Below, piece after piece: positions 1 through 11,649 of a stretch of DNA of 64,000 nucleotides. Source of the stretch: Rhynchospora pubera (Eukaryota; Streptophyta; Magnoliopsida; Poales; Cyperaceae); contig CM051461.1 in NCBI GenBank assembly GCA_028095005.1, forward strand, positions 59,253,840 to 59,317,839, written 5' to 3'. Below the pieces are notes generated by a model, which was given only the letters and a program-made list of their open reading frames with translations, was not told where the DNA came from and ran no database searches. The number at the start of each line of letters is the position of its first letter. Position 1 is the stretch's first letter. Position numbers and translations under genes: made by a program.

Positions 1-944
1 CAAATAGGCAACTTCATTTGTTGCTGAAGACCATTCACTCAGGAAAAAGAAAATACTATGTAATAAACAATTCGTTGTTAGCAATCTCAAATCTTCTTTT
101 TATGATTTTTCTTTCCCTTAAGCTTTGTCAAGGTCTCATGGACTTAAATTTCTTTGGTATTCATGTTTCTTGTTTCAAGGAGTAGGTATTGGTTCAACTA
201 ATTTAATTTCTCCAAGCAAAGCCGAATAATATTTTCAGATTTTTATATGTGCACAAAAGGCTTTTAATATGCCAGATGTTACTGTCTTTGGCCCCAGTGT
301 TTTGTTGTTACTTGTTAGCAGCAAAAATTTGTGAATATGAATAACTGACATATAGGTCCCACGCCTTTCTTTTTACACGTAACAAAAAACTGAGATTTGT
401 TGTCTTCCTATTGCTTATTTGCTTTAGATCCAAGTCACACTTCCAAAAAAATAAATAATAAATAATAAATAATCCAAGTCACGTGGGACTGTGACAAGGG
501 TTTCATTAAAAATTGAAGGAAAAGAAAGTGCAAAGCGTCAAAGATTGGAGAATGCCAGCTCAATTCAGGTGAAGAGCATTTGTAAATAAGATATTAGAAG
601 GATTTGATTACGGTAAGAAGTTGGACATATATGAAAGAACTTCTGAAGGTTTCCATTTTTTCAGGGTATTGGGTCTACAACTCTAAATTTGATAGATCAA
701 AATCAGAAATCACATGGCAGGGAGGAAGGACAGTTGTGAAAAAGGGAGGAAGGACAATAATTTGTTAAATAACCTTCCGTTATCGCAATATTATTGAAGT
801 CCTTTGTGAGCTTCCTAACATATAATTGTAACCTTCCATTTCTCAAGAATCCAAATTATTCAACATATATTATTGTTGTCTTACATGTTAACTTGCCGTA
901 GAAACTGTTTTTTTTTTTCTTTACATAATTTTACAATACAACAA
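1..944. other. AT-rich intergenic DNA, no feature seen
   Basis: No reading frame with a recognisable domain and no repeat structure was seen before the foldback element that starts at 945. A short (AATAAT)n-like stretch near 448-472 is the only low-complexity run noticed. Confidence 0.5.
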
Positions 945-1346
945 GAGATGGGCTAAAATCAGCCACGACTGACGGATGCAACCGTCAGCTACGATCAAAT
1001 CTCAATTTTTGAGATTCTAACAGTCGATCCGAACCGTTCAATGTGTTCTCCATATTGAAATCTCGTTGGAGACAAAATTTTATATTTTTCTGAAATTTTT
1101 AGTATTTGTTTGAGATTTTTAAAAATCATAGTTATTGAAGGGTCCAGAATTGTTTAGATTAAGAACTTTGTAAAATATAAAAAAAATACTAAAAAATTTC
1201 AGAAAAATATAAAATTTTGTCTCCAACGAGATTTCAATATGGAGAACACATTGAACGGTTCGGATCGACTGTTAGAATATCAAAAATTAAAATTTGATCG
1301 TACTGACGGTTGCATCCGTCAGTCGTGGCTGATTTTAACCCATCTC
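945..1346. mobile_element. Foldback MULE-type MITE, copy 1
   Basis: A 402-bp near-perfect palindrome. The left arm begins GAGATGGGCTAAAATCAGCC and the right arm ends with its reverse complement. The arms stay paired almost to the centre (about 1140-1190). It is flanked by an exact 9-bp direct repeat ATACAACAA (936-944 and 1347-1355), the duplication length typical of Mutator-like elements. It has no coding capacity, so it is non-autonomous. Two more copies lie at 27664-28064 and 28387-28790. Confidence 0.9.
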
Positions 1347-1355
1347 ATACAACAA

Positions 1356-2576
1356 TAGTAATTTCTGGATGATTCTTGGCTTTCAAGCAAATCTGTCACA
1401 AGAAAACTAAGAAACAAAAAATTGGAAGTTTGCCAGCTCAAATTCAGCTATTTAAACGGAGAGAATCAAGTCAAGCTTGTGGGTATGTCAGAGTTTTGAA
1501 CCCTACTATATCTATGTATCTAAATTCCAAAACCCTATACCTATAGGCTGTTTTGGCAGCATTTTGGCTCACATATTGAGATTCTTTATACCTAAACATA
1601 CAATGTCATACAGTGTAGCAAGTCAATGGGAAAACCCGTTAATAAATAATAAATTAATTAATTTAAAACCTACATGACCAGAAACAAATAAAATCAATAG
1701 GTAAGTACTAGCTAGATGACAGCGACTCGCCACATCTTTGCAAAATTTGCATCCTGTCATAAAAGATTCAAACTCTTATCTCAATTATTAGCTAATATAG
1801 GAGGTTTATTAGAGTGTTAAATCATATGATTACCTATATGTAATAATACGAAGTGATTTACCTGAGATCTGTTGTGAGTTGTGACCTGTGACGTAAACTA
1901 AAAAGCGTTTGGCATCACTTAGCATGACCTTACAGATTCTCTAAATAGTAAATACTGGGAAAAATCCTGCAAAACATGAAAAATTTCTTAGGCGGGAAAT
2001 ACTTGGTCATTAAAATAATTTTATTTTTATTTCTAACATAAGACTAAAGATCAAATTTCTCAAATCATTTGAATTGCTTGCATTAGATCTTAATCCTGCA
2101 TCATCCACGTGAAAAAACAATATGTAAAAATCAACAGTAGTTTTGTATTAAAAAAAACAATATACAAAAATCGTTGGAACAAAACGGTGTAAACTTCAAA
2201 ACATTGCAAAAACTTTAGGAAGCACACAGAAGAAAATATCAAATTTTGACATCCTTCTTTTCGCCAAAGACAATAATGTGTAATGTAGTTCTCTTTCCGA
2301 AATTTTAGGGGATAGTTAGCAGTGACATTTTGTTACATATTTGAATTATCGTCACTAAAATAACATTTTTAGGTTTATGTAAAGTGTGAATTTTTATGAT
2401 AGCTCCTTTAATTTTTTTTTTAAGAATATATCTCAAATGTGGGTTAACCCCGTCTCTTATATGAAAAGGGAACTAGGGAAGTACAGATATGATGGGTTAA
2501 TCAGCAAAAATACGGCCGGCCGTCCATCCAAATATAATCATAACATAATTACCTTTGACTTTTTCTTGGTTCACAT
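1356..2576. other. Intergenic, no feature seen
   Basis: AT-rich sequence. A 66-codon frame at 1477-1677 has no recognisable domain and is treated as chance. Confidence 0.4.
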
Positions 2577-2584
2577 GATGTGCT

Positions 2585-2855
2585 TAGGCCTGTCAAGCGC
2601 GGTGAAATAGCACGGAACAGCCCATTTTATTTACCGTGTCATAAAAAAAAGTACAATTTTGGTATTTCATTAACCGTTTCGATAAATAATATGTACAAAA
2701 TATGCGATTTCAGCGATCAACATGTATTATTTCATTCCTCCTTCATTTCGTTTGATGTGCCGTTATCAAAACACAACGAAATCATTTATCATTTTTCGTT
2801 ATGTTAATCCTTAACGTAACGCAGTAACAGTAAATGAGTTTCGTTGACGGGCCTA
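2585..2855. mobile_element. hAT-type MITE
   Basis: A 271-bp element with short inverted ends (TAGGCCTGTCAA at the left, TTGACGGGCCTA at the right). It is flanked by an 8-bp duplication with one mismatch, GATGTGCT (2577-2584) and GATGTACT (2856-2863). The TAGG...CCTA termini and 8-bp duplications are characteristic of the hAT superfamily. Short frames inside it are not genes. Confidence 0.8.
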
Positions 2856-2863
2856 GATGTACT

Positions 2864-4901
2864 TGGAGTTTGAACTGACATGGACTAGTAGACAAAAGTT
2901 TGTTTCGATATTATATGTATGGAAAATTATGTCCTGAGAATCAATTTTTCAATCGGATTTAATCTCAATTGCACATTCCAAGAAAGATTAATTTATTAGT
3001 ACTCATGAACTATTGCGATTAAAATCTGATTCAAAATTTATTGGAGAGTTGAATTTATTCGGGAACTTGACATTTTATGACGTTATAGTTCCTCTAATTT
3101 TAAAATAAAATTTCAGATGATTTTCTATTATTTAAGGTGTATATTAATTTTGTATAATGTAAAATTTACTTTGTTATTTTAAAATTAAATAGATTGCACC
3201 AACATTAATTCACTATTTATGTATATCATTGAAAAACATATATCTATATATATATATACTTGAGATTTTTCTTTTTTCATTAATAACTGCTGGATCGGTT
3301 ATTATACTTAACCATGTTTGGTTCATCTTAACCGTGATTAGACCTCATGGGTGCCCATGTAAACAACGACATTAAATCCTTGACAGCTTTTATGTATATT
3401 CCATACTTTTCTTTTAAAAAATTAAATAAAACGTATTTTAATAATGCATCAAAAAAAAAAGTTTAAAGAAATATGGAGATAACAAGATCAACTACCGGAT
3501 CAACTTCTACAAACAATTGATATCATATCGCTTATATATGATAATTTAAAAAACATATCACCAATTACAACAGTCGGTGTTAGTATCTATTTCTTTAATT
3601 ATTTTATGTATATGAGAACTGAGAAGTGTGATTGAGAATGTGACAGGCAAAAACGCAATAAGCATTTACAATGATTTGAGAGAAAGAGACGTAAGATAAG
3701 ATTATGCAGCATATCATACCAAATCATAGACTAGGTTTGGTATCAATCATTAGTAATCCTCAATTTCTGGATGTAATATTTCATTTATGGCAGAGCAAGT
3801 TGGCATCAACACTTGCATTCATGCTCTCCAATATCAACTCGGCATTGCTAAAGATCTCCCTTGTTTCTCTCCTGAAAGGGTGCATTATGCACCACAGAGG
3901 AACATAGAATACTAACACCTAGTGCCTCTTGTTGGTGTTTTGGACGACATTATTTTGGTATAAGTACTGCTAATTTGGAGTAACATAACTGATTAGGCAT
4001 CCAGAACAATATATATATTTTTTTTGAAATACTATATAGTGACTATCTTGGGAGATCAATAACAATTCCAAAGAACCATATAAAACATGTAACTGTAATA
4101 CAACTACAATTAATCATGTATATGAAAAAGATGAATCTATGGTAAATCTATTTAGTAATATTTTATTTCTTATATATTTAAATAGATGGGTCCAACCAGC
4201 AAATTAACATAATGTTTTATCAACAAAATCGTTACAAAAAATAGATTCACAATAGACCCTTATTCAAAATATTTTCACAATAAAGATTATTTAACTTTCC
4301 TTTTTTTTCTCATTGAAAAATTGGTGGATAGATATTCTCAAATTTATGATATAGAAGTAAATACTGTACCATAAATTTAACATACAAAGGCCTATACATA
4401 TTCGAATAGTTAGAACTCTTCATTTTATCAACTTATAATATTGAAGAATCCAGCTACGTACCAATATATATTTTATGCAAAATTGCTATAGAAATTGACA
4501 GCAAACAAAACATTCCAATTGCATATTCCATTATATTACTATCACTTGTCGTTTATGTCCCACCACAACACAAAAAAAAAAAATATTGAGGATGAAGACG
4601 TGCTCAAGGAATCGACAATTTGATGGGTCTTACCATTTCTGTAGGGAACCTAATATCGATGAAGTAAAGGTAACACAATTGTCGCCACATTTGTCATAAT
4701 AATGACAACTGGACCAGTACCTAATTGCCATATCATTACTTTTCTTTCAAGAGAAGCATGATATCAATATTATCAATTTATCATTGAAACAGGCCCTCTA
4801 GATTGGAGATGCCAAGATACTACAATAAAAAAAAAAGATAAAAAGGTAAAAAGGGCCATAAAGAGAATGTGTTTTATCAACTTGTAGTAAACCCCCGTTG
4901 G
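2864..4901. other. Intergenic, no feature seen
   Basis: AT-rich, with A/T runs and a short (TA)n near 3241-3258. No gene, RNA or element boundary could be supported. Confidence 0.4.
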
Positions 4902-4909
4902 AATTAGGG

Positions 4910-5182
4910 TAGGGGTGGGCGCGGTATACCGCGTATATACGAAATCGTTCCGTTCCGTTCATATGGAATATGTAATGGAATGGAAATTCATTTCGTGTCG
5001 CAAACGGAACGGATTAACGGAATGCATTTCGTGATTCGTTTGTGTATTTTATAGTGTAAATATAACTGTTTCGTCACGTTCCGTCGAAACGGACGAATAA
5101 CGAATCATCTGATTCGTACCGTTACTGAAATGGAACGGAAAAACGACCCATTCCGTTTCGTGATACACGTTATCCACCCCTA
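4910..5182. mobile_element. hAT-type MITE
   Basis: A 273-bp element beginning TAGGGGTGGGC and ending ATCCACCCCTA. It is flanked by AATTAGGG (4902-4909) and AATTGGGG (5183-5190), an 8-bp duplication with one mismatch. The interior holds several inverted copies of ACGGAACGG-type motifs. It carries no coding frame. The termini and duplication length indicate hAT. Confidence 0.8.
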
Positions 5183-5186
5183 AATT

Positions 5187-5204
5187 GGGGGGGGGGGGGG
5201 GGGG
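5187..5204. repeat. Homopolymer G18
   Basis: Eighteen consecutive G residues start inside the right target duplication of the adjacent hAT MITE. The tract probably expanded from the GGG end of that duplication. Confidence 0.9.
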
Positions 5205-5490
5205 AGTTTACCCATTCTATTGTATTATACATTGAACAGGATTGAGGGTCCTTCTTACTACAGCTAGAAAAAATGAAAAGAAATATAAATTTTTAGGGAT
5301 TGAATAGTTTACTATATTCCTGTTATCCTATACAGCGAGAAAAAATAGTAAGTAGAAGAGACTTGATGATTTATTTCATTTTTTTTAAAACAATGACTAT
5401 TCAATTTCGTACGTGAGGTTTTGGGTTCTCAAAAAGTGATTTTGAAGTTGGGTTATAACGTATATGCGGGTCTAATATATGTTGTATAAT

Positions 5491-5795
5491 TAGGGGTGTC
5501 AAACGTGGTAAACGACTACGGAATGACACCAAATCGTTACCATGCCACTTATTAGACGGTACAATACCGACATGTCACTTACTGTTTCATTTATTAAACA
5601 GAACAAATTTTTGTGCCATCAACCGTATATTACACATAAAACGGTTTGAAATAAGGTTGAAATGATCGAAACGGTATAACCAACTGTGCCATCAACCATT
5701 CCACTTAAAAAAAGATATAATTTTTTATGCCACAAACCGTTCCATTTAATTTAAACGAAACGGTATAACGATAAATGGTTACCGTTGACAGTCCT
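5491..5795. mobile_element. Degenerate hAT-type MITE
   Basis: The left end TAGGGGTGTCAAACG matches the style of the two hAT MITEs to its left. The right end GTTGACAGTCCTG is a decayed partner. Flanks TGTATAAT (5483-5490) and CGCATAAT (5796-5803) agree at six of eight positions. The interior has scattered inverted AACGGT/ACCGTT motifs. It is older than its neighbours. Confidence 0.55.
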
Positions 5796-6129
5796 GCGCA
5801 TAATACAGGCATAGAGCTATTTAAGTTTTGTGAGAAAGGAACAAACTAACTTGAGCCCAAGAACTAATAGTTCCTTATGTAGGCCCAGATATAAATTTAA
5901 AAATAGTTGGATTTACTTTTAATCGACATATAACTCCTTGATCTGCCCATGTTGGAGAGACAAAAGGCACGGGCCAGGGGTGTTTACATGAAATATTATG
6001 TTCCGAGGTTTTAGCGAAATAACTGTACTGGTGAGGGTCTGAGGGATATAGATTTTGGATATCATATGTATTATGTAGTTGGGGAACTACTATTCCAAAT
6101 TGAAAAAACCATATATCCTGAATGAAGGA

Positions 6130-7200
6130 TGAACAGTGCCGAGCTGTGTTGTGCTAATTTTTTTTGGTGTGGTTGTTTATGTGGTGGGTTGGTTTCCCGT
6201 GAAACGAAGCCTTCGTTGGGTTGCTACATGAATGTTCAGATTGTGGCTTCAATTCGTGATCCTGGTTGGGCAGGGCAGTAATTTGGTTAAATAATTGTGT
6301 GGAGTTGGCGTTCTCTGTTTGCACAACACCCAATCTTAATTTCTGTTCATGTGGGTCCAATTCATATGAGGCAACGATTTTAATTGGTGCGCCATGCCTT
6401 AGTAAGTCCCGTCTGCATCCCGTCGTTCCAATGTGGCCAACCTAAATGTTGCCTTTCCAATGACTGTAAGTCATTTTTTCGCCTTATCGTGATTCGCCAT
6501 ATAGTGTGCACTTTGGTGTGCACCACAGCTTGCTTCCTCTTTTGGTTTGGATGGTGCGCATGGTTTACAGATTAGAAGTCTGTGTGCGATATCTTGCGGA
6601 GGATCTCCCTTCTCCTGTGGTCCTAACAAACATACGGTGTATGGATCCCAATTGTTCACCGTGTAGGCAATACGGATGTTACAATGCGGTCAGGTTTTTA
6701 TCCCAACTCTTCCCCTCGGGCAGCCATGTGCAAGAGGAATGTTGGTGGGGCCTGCTTCTGCTGCGATCTGTGGTATGGCTAGATGCGTTCTAAACAAGTG
6801 TGCCTTCTGTTCCTGCACATGCACTGCTGGCTGGGGCCAGGTGTTCCATGGTTCATGGGCCAGCTGGGTGGTTTGTGTTCACGATTGGCATTGCCTGCCG
6901 CCCAACTGATGTCTATTGGATGCTCACTACTCACTCTGCCATTTTCAGCGTATTGTTCACTGCCTGGTCCAGGCACAGCATATTCCTGAAAATCTCTCTT
7001 CTAAGATTGGCTGTGGGGCCAATTGTCAGAATGCATTCCCTGCTCTCACTCTGTGTTCCAATTGTAGGGCTAAACCTATCTTTACCATTGCATTGGTCTA
7101 TTAAAAGCCCTTCCCCTCCTTCCTTCCTTGTATCCTCCGTCAGTGTTGGCTTGGTGTATTTAGAAGGTTAAGGTTCCTTCTTTGCATCTTATTCTGTTGT
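6130..7200. other. GC-richer segment of unknown origin
   Basis: Base composition here is clearly more GC-rich than the surroundings. Several overlapping frames of 60-123 codons exist on both strands, but none contains a motif I recognise and no frame is favoured. It ends in a pyrimidine-rich stretch (about 7105-7140) that resembles a plant 5' leader. Because a Helitron 3' end lies downstream at 8667, this may be captured gene sequence inside a Helitron. That is inference. Confidence 0.3.
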
Positions 7201-8638
7201 TATTAGTTGCAACAATGAAATGGTTGATTTCTTCCAATGCGGATTATTTCCGGATGTAATGTGTCATTCGATGTATAATTGATACTAATTTTTTCGTTTG
7301 GTTAAAAAATGTAAGGTTGTGCGATTTGCTTCCTGAGACAGCTCTCCAAGTGTGTTGTCCGCCTATTTGTCAAGATTTCTTCTTCTCCGCCCAAGGTTAG
7401 TGATTTCTTCGTTGCAGTTTACATTTCTATGTGTGATTGTTTGTGCTATTATTGTTCTTGAGTTTTTTTAGGATTATTAGTTATGCAGTATATGCTTTCA
7501 CGCTTGCTGAATTGTTCTCTTTGTGAGCATGTTTTTGTTAGAATATTTGCACTGGGAAAATACTTTCTGTGTACTTTGTGTGGACTATTGGATATTTGGT
7601 CGCTGCAACAATGAGAGGGTACATTTGCATTCAGGACATGCATAATAGCACCAGCTGTCTCTTTTAGCTATATCAGCAATAGAAGCATTGCAACTGAATT
7701 GCTGGTCCTGTGAGAGACATATAATTGGTACCATAGTATTAATGTAGATAGTACGAATGGGTTTGAAAGTAATAAGTAAGGCATTTGTAAAGCTGAACTT
7801 TAACAGTTGGAGAGCATCCATTTCGAAGTATATGATCAAGCGATTTGATCATCGTTAGATGGATAGTTCACAACTTAATTAAGGGTTGCTCCGTAAGAAA
7901 TTTGTATTTTTTTTTTTTGAAAGAGCACACTGTATAAAACAACTACTTCTGTTGTTCAAGTATGCTAATTGTGCCAATCGATCTGTACATATGTTGTTAT
8001 TGACAATAAGGTTTTGTTGGGTGCAATTAATTTTTTGGTGCATGCCATATAGATTAGTAGTCATGAATGATCTTACTTTGTTAGTGTAAGGTTCTAGGTT
8101 CATCAATTCTTGTAGTGTCACCATCCTAGGCACGGTTGATTTTGAAGGCTTCTAAGAGAAGAAGGTGTGACGCTGTAGATTTTGAATTTCAAGTTGTTCT
8201 GTACCCAACTTGCTAGCTAGCAGATGATAAGAAGAGCGAAATTACAAATTTATTGAGGAGAAGATCAGTAGGAAGATAAAGATTGTAGGTAACTTTTATA
8301 TCCAAGTTTGTAACAATTTAATTATTTCAGTCAAGCAAAGAGGGATGAACTGCAACAATGATTATCTGTAAATGTCTACAGAAATACTGCTTCCACTGAC
8401 TACTACATATTTCTCAGTTCTCACATTATCCCACCACAAAAAATTGACTAACCTGCCGCTATATAGACATGAACAAAATGATGTCCCTACATCCACTAAC
8501 TCAACAACTTTCCTAACCCCATAGGCCCATACCATTCCAGGCCCAAAACCTCACAGCAAGCCCAACAAAATAAACATCCAAAAAAAAATGCAAAAAAAAC
8601 AACAAACCATTACTCCATACAAACAACCTAACACAGAT

Positions 8639-8667
8639 CGCGGCGGAGCCGCGACTTAAGCCTCTAG
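8639..8667 (+). mobile_element. Helitron 3' terminus (first)
   Basis: A 6-bp GC hairpin (CGCGGC-GGA-GCCGCG, 8639-8653) is followed ten bases later by CTAG (8664-8667) and then a T. A short GC hairpin upstream of a terminal CTRR, with insertion next to T, is the Helitron 3' signature. The body must lie to the left. I could not find the 5' TC terminus, so the element's length is unknown. Confidence 0.6.
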
Positions 8668-10320
8668 TGGTTTTAAAATCTCAATACAAATAAATATGAT
8701 TGCTTCTGAAGCAATAAAGGAACTTTGAAAGGTCTAAAACTATTTTATGTACGAAAATAAATTATACTAAATTTGAATCGCTAAGAATTGGAAATGATAC
8801 AGAGCATCTGTTTTTTGTTTTTGTTTTTTTAATTAATGAAAGCAGGCACCTCCTCTGATTTACTTCTTCAAAACATAAGATCATCAAATGATTATGTGAC
8901 TATTCATGTACCTGTTTCATGTATATATATTTTTTTCAATATAATGATCTTTGAAATATTATGTGAATTTTCCTTTTGCAATAAACACGAGAAGCCAACC
9001 CAATCACACATGCTGAAGTGTTGCTTTCACAAACAAGCTCTATGTTCTCTCAAATGCAATAAAAGAGTATCTTAGATAATCGTGTGTCAATGATTTCATT
9101 AGAATTTAACCTGAGCTCTCATTAGTGTCAGGACCTCTTATTCAACCTTCAGATCGAAGCCAAGCAGCAGCTCAGAAATTAAAGAGGATTGATCTCTTTC
9201 TTGTTGAACATATTACCATGGAATACATTAAATTTAAGACACGAAAAGAGATGGATTAACATAAGCAAAATCACACTCTGCTGATCTTAAAAGGTCAGCA
9301 GAGGATACTGGTCCCAGACTAATGTGGCAACATGCATTTTTATCCGGGCAAGTATACTGTTGCTTAAGAGTCTCAGACTGCCCTTCTAAGTTCTAATTAT
9401 ACGGGCCATGGACCCATGTCCCATGATGCACCGTGCACCATTAACTGCACAGGATTGCCACAACCTTCTGCGGGAGACTATGTTTGTGCCTCCATTGAGA
9501 TTTGAGGCCCCTTTCAAATGTTAATGGTTAACTCTCGTGCACCATTACTTGTACAAGGCTGCCGACTGCAAATAAAATTAAATGAAAATATTACAAAATA
9601 GAAAAGTGGAATTAAAATGGATATTCTCAGTCAAACCCGTCCCTTTTCAATCCTTGATGATAACAGTACGGGATAGATTATTTTATCGGAAGGTAAAATA
9701 ATAGAAGAGTAATTTTTTTCCCCATGAAATAAATTAAAATTTACTCTCTCCACTACTTCTTAATTATTGAGCAGAAACAAACCAAATAATACCCAATAAA
9801 TATGTATTCTCTCCTTGACTCCTCAGTATTCCACTTGTTTACAAACAAATCAAATAATGCCCAAAATTTCTCAACTCGCTTTTCTGTAACTTGGGTTCAT
9901 TGAGCTGCAGTTCAATGTTAATCTATCGATTTGAATCTCCACAACTATCTGGTGATGGGAAAAGAGAAATTGAAAACAAAATCAGACTGAGACTGGTGAC
10001 CGTTTGCATCTCAAGTTGACTCGGTCAAACCAAATACAACTGAGATAGAGACGGAAATTGAGACGAGGAAGGATGACAAGTGGGGCCAGTAAGAGAAATC
10101 CGTTATCTTGTGAAGCTCAGCCTTGGGCGAGGGGACGTTAAGTTTTGACGCTGTTAATGAAGGAATCACTCACGAGAAGGTGACACGTGGCTGAGGACCA
10201 CATTGATTAAGCTGCTAATAAGACAAAGTAGAAATTACAGATGGTGAAGGGGTGATTCTTCGTTGTAAATGTAAAATGTTATGTGTTTACTAAGAGATCT
10301 TTTGTTCAGCTCTAATTAGT
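8668..10320. other. Intergenic, no feature seen
   Basis: No domain-bearing frame. A 79-codon frame at 8836-9075 lacks recognisable features. Confidence 0.35.
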
Positions 10321-10329
10321 GTTCTAAAA

Positions 10330-10560
10330 CCGTGTTCGAACACTGCACGATACGAAGGTGGTACGTCACGACAAGATACGGATACGAACACGACACGAGA
10401 ATTTCGCGTGGCGTGTCTAACTTTGATGAAATAGACACGACACGACACGGCACGCGAATTGTATGGACACGACACGGCACGAAATACGGTACGACACGGC
10501 ACGATACGACACGAAAGACATGACACGTATTACAAACACGCCAAACACGAAAGGAGACAC
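10330..10560. repeat. CG-rich array of ACGACACG-type motifs
   Basis: An island within AT-rich DNA made of degenerate repeats of ACACGACACGGCACG and shorter variants, best kept at 10434-10515. It has open frames on both strands only because the simple motif lacks stops. It could be the interior of an old TIR element, but I found no clear termini or target duplication. Confidence 0.6.
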
Positions 10561-10565
10561 ACATT

Positions 10566-11454
10566 AAGTGTTATAGAAATACAATGAATTTTTCAATTAT
10601 GTACATACTATTAGGGTGATTCAATAATTAAATCACAAATAAAAATAGAAGGGTTCAGAGACATGCGCAAATTAAATATAGAAATTTATTTGTGATTTAT
10701 CTTAAAAATGATCAAATAGTTTTTGTCATATCTTGTATTGTTTTGATAAGGATAGTATAAATTATTCATTGTCTCAAAAAATTGAAATAATTTTTTACGG
10801 CTCTTGTACTTTTCAAATTTCTAATATTCATTTCTCTCCTCCTGTTTAAACAGATCGGACTAGAAACAATTTGGCGTTGAAATTTGCATAAGTTTGAAAG
10901 TGCAAGGTCAAAATACTTTGCTGATCGATGTGCCCTCTTAGAAGACATTGAAAATAGTTGTGTACCTTTTCATGAGTTGGATTTATTTTTTAGTAAAATA
11001 ATTACTAAATCCGATAAAAAGTTGTTCAAAATATTAATCCATTGTTAAAAATTAACCTATATTTGAACTACGAAAGACCGTAAATCACATACAAACATAC
11101 ATAGAAATAATGTTCTTTGCCCTGATGACAGACAATTTTATTGTTTGATTGCATAAATTTGTGATCCCAGAATGCAGTTTTTCTAAGAGGTATTTTGCCT
11201 AATATAAAGTTCTCCTCACTACGTTTGACCTTCCTTGATGTTTTGATGGAATAGTGGTGAGATTATTATATATATTGAGATTTCTATTAGTAATACTATC
11301 AATTCTAAAACTTCATATTAGTTAATAATTTGTTTAAGTAAATACTAGATGAGATGACAAATTCGGACATTTATTTTCTCCGATCTCTGTAATTACTTAA
11401 TCCTGGGCTTAGTTCCTTTTAAGGGCTATTTCTTATTATTGGGCTTTGTTCCTT
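10566..11454. other. Intergenic, no feature seen
   Basis: AT-rich, without recognisable gene or repeat boundaries. Confidence 0.35.
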
Positions 11455-11457
11455 TAA

Positions 11458-11616
11458 GGCTCCGTTTGGATAGGTGTGGGAAAAAGGGAAGAAGGGAAGA
11501 AGTGGGAAGAAGTATTGGGAAGTGTGTAACTTTGTGAAGAGTTTGGATTGTTTATAATTTTTTGCTTCTTCTTCTTCCTTCTTCTTCTTCTTTCTTCCAA
11601 TGATCCAAACGCACCC
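11458..11616. mobile_element. Tourist-like MITE, copy 1
   Basis: A 159-bp element with left end GGCTCCGTTTGGAT and right end ATCCAAACGCACCC. It is flanked by the 3-bp repeat TAA (11455-11457, 11617-11619), which fits PIF/Harbinger-derived Tourist MITEs. The core (TTGGGAAGTGTGTAA ... GTTTGGATTGTTTATAAT) is shared with copies at 35917, 38043 and 59714. It lies 33 bp left of a MULE. Confidence 0.7.
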
Positions 11617-11649
11617 TAATAAGGGTTACTTTTGCTTCTTCGTTTACAT

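Noticed and set aside
6506..7171. Overlapping 95- and 123-codon frames in the GC-rich block
   Set aside because: Frames exist on both strands with no motif and no preferred frame. GC-rich DNA has fewer chance stops.
10290..10564. Three 63-82-codon frames over the ACGACACG array
   Set aside because: They are by-products of a stop-free simple motif and read as R/T/V/C-rich low-complexity peptides.
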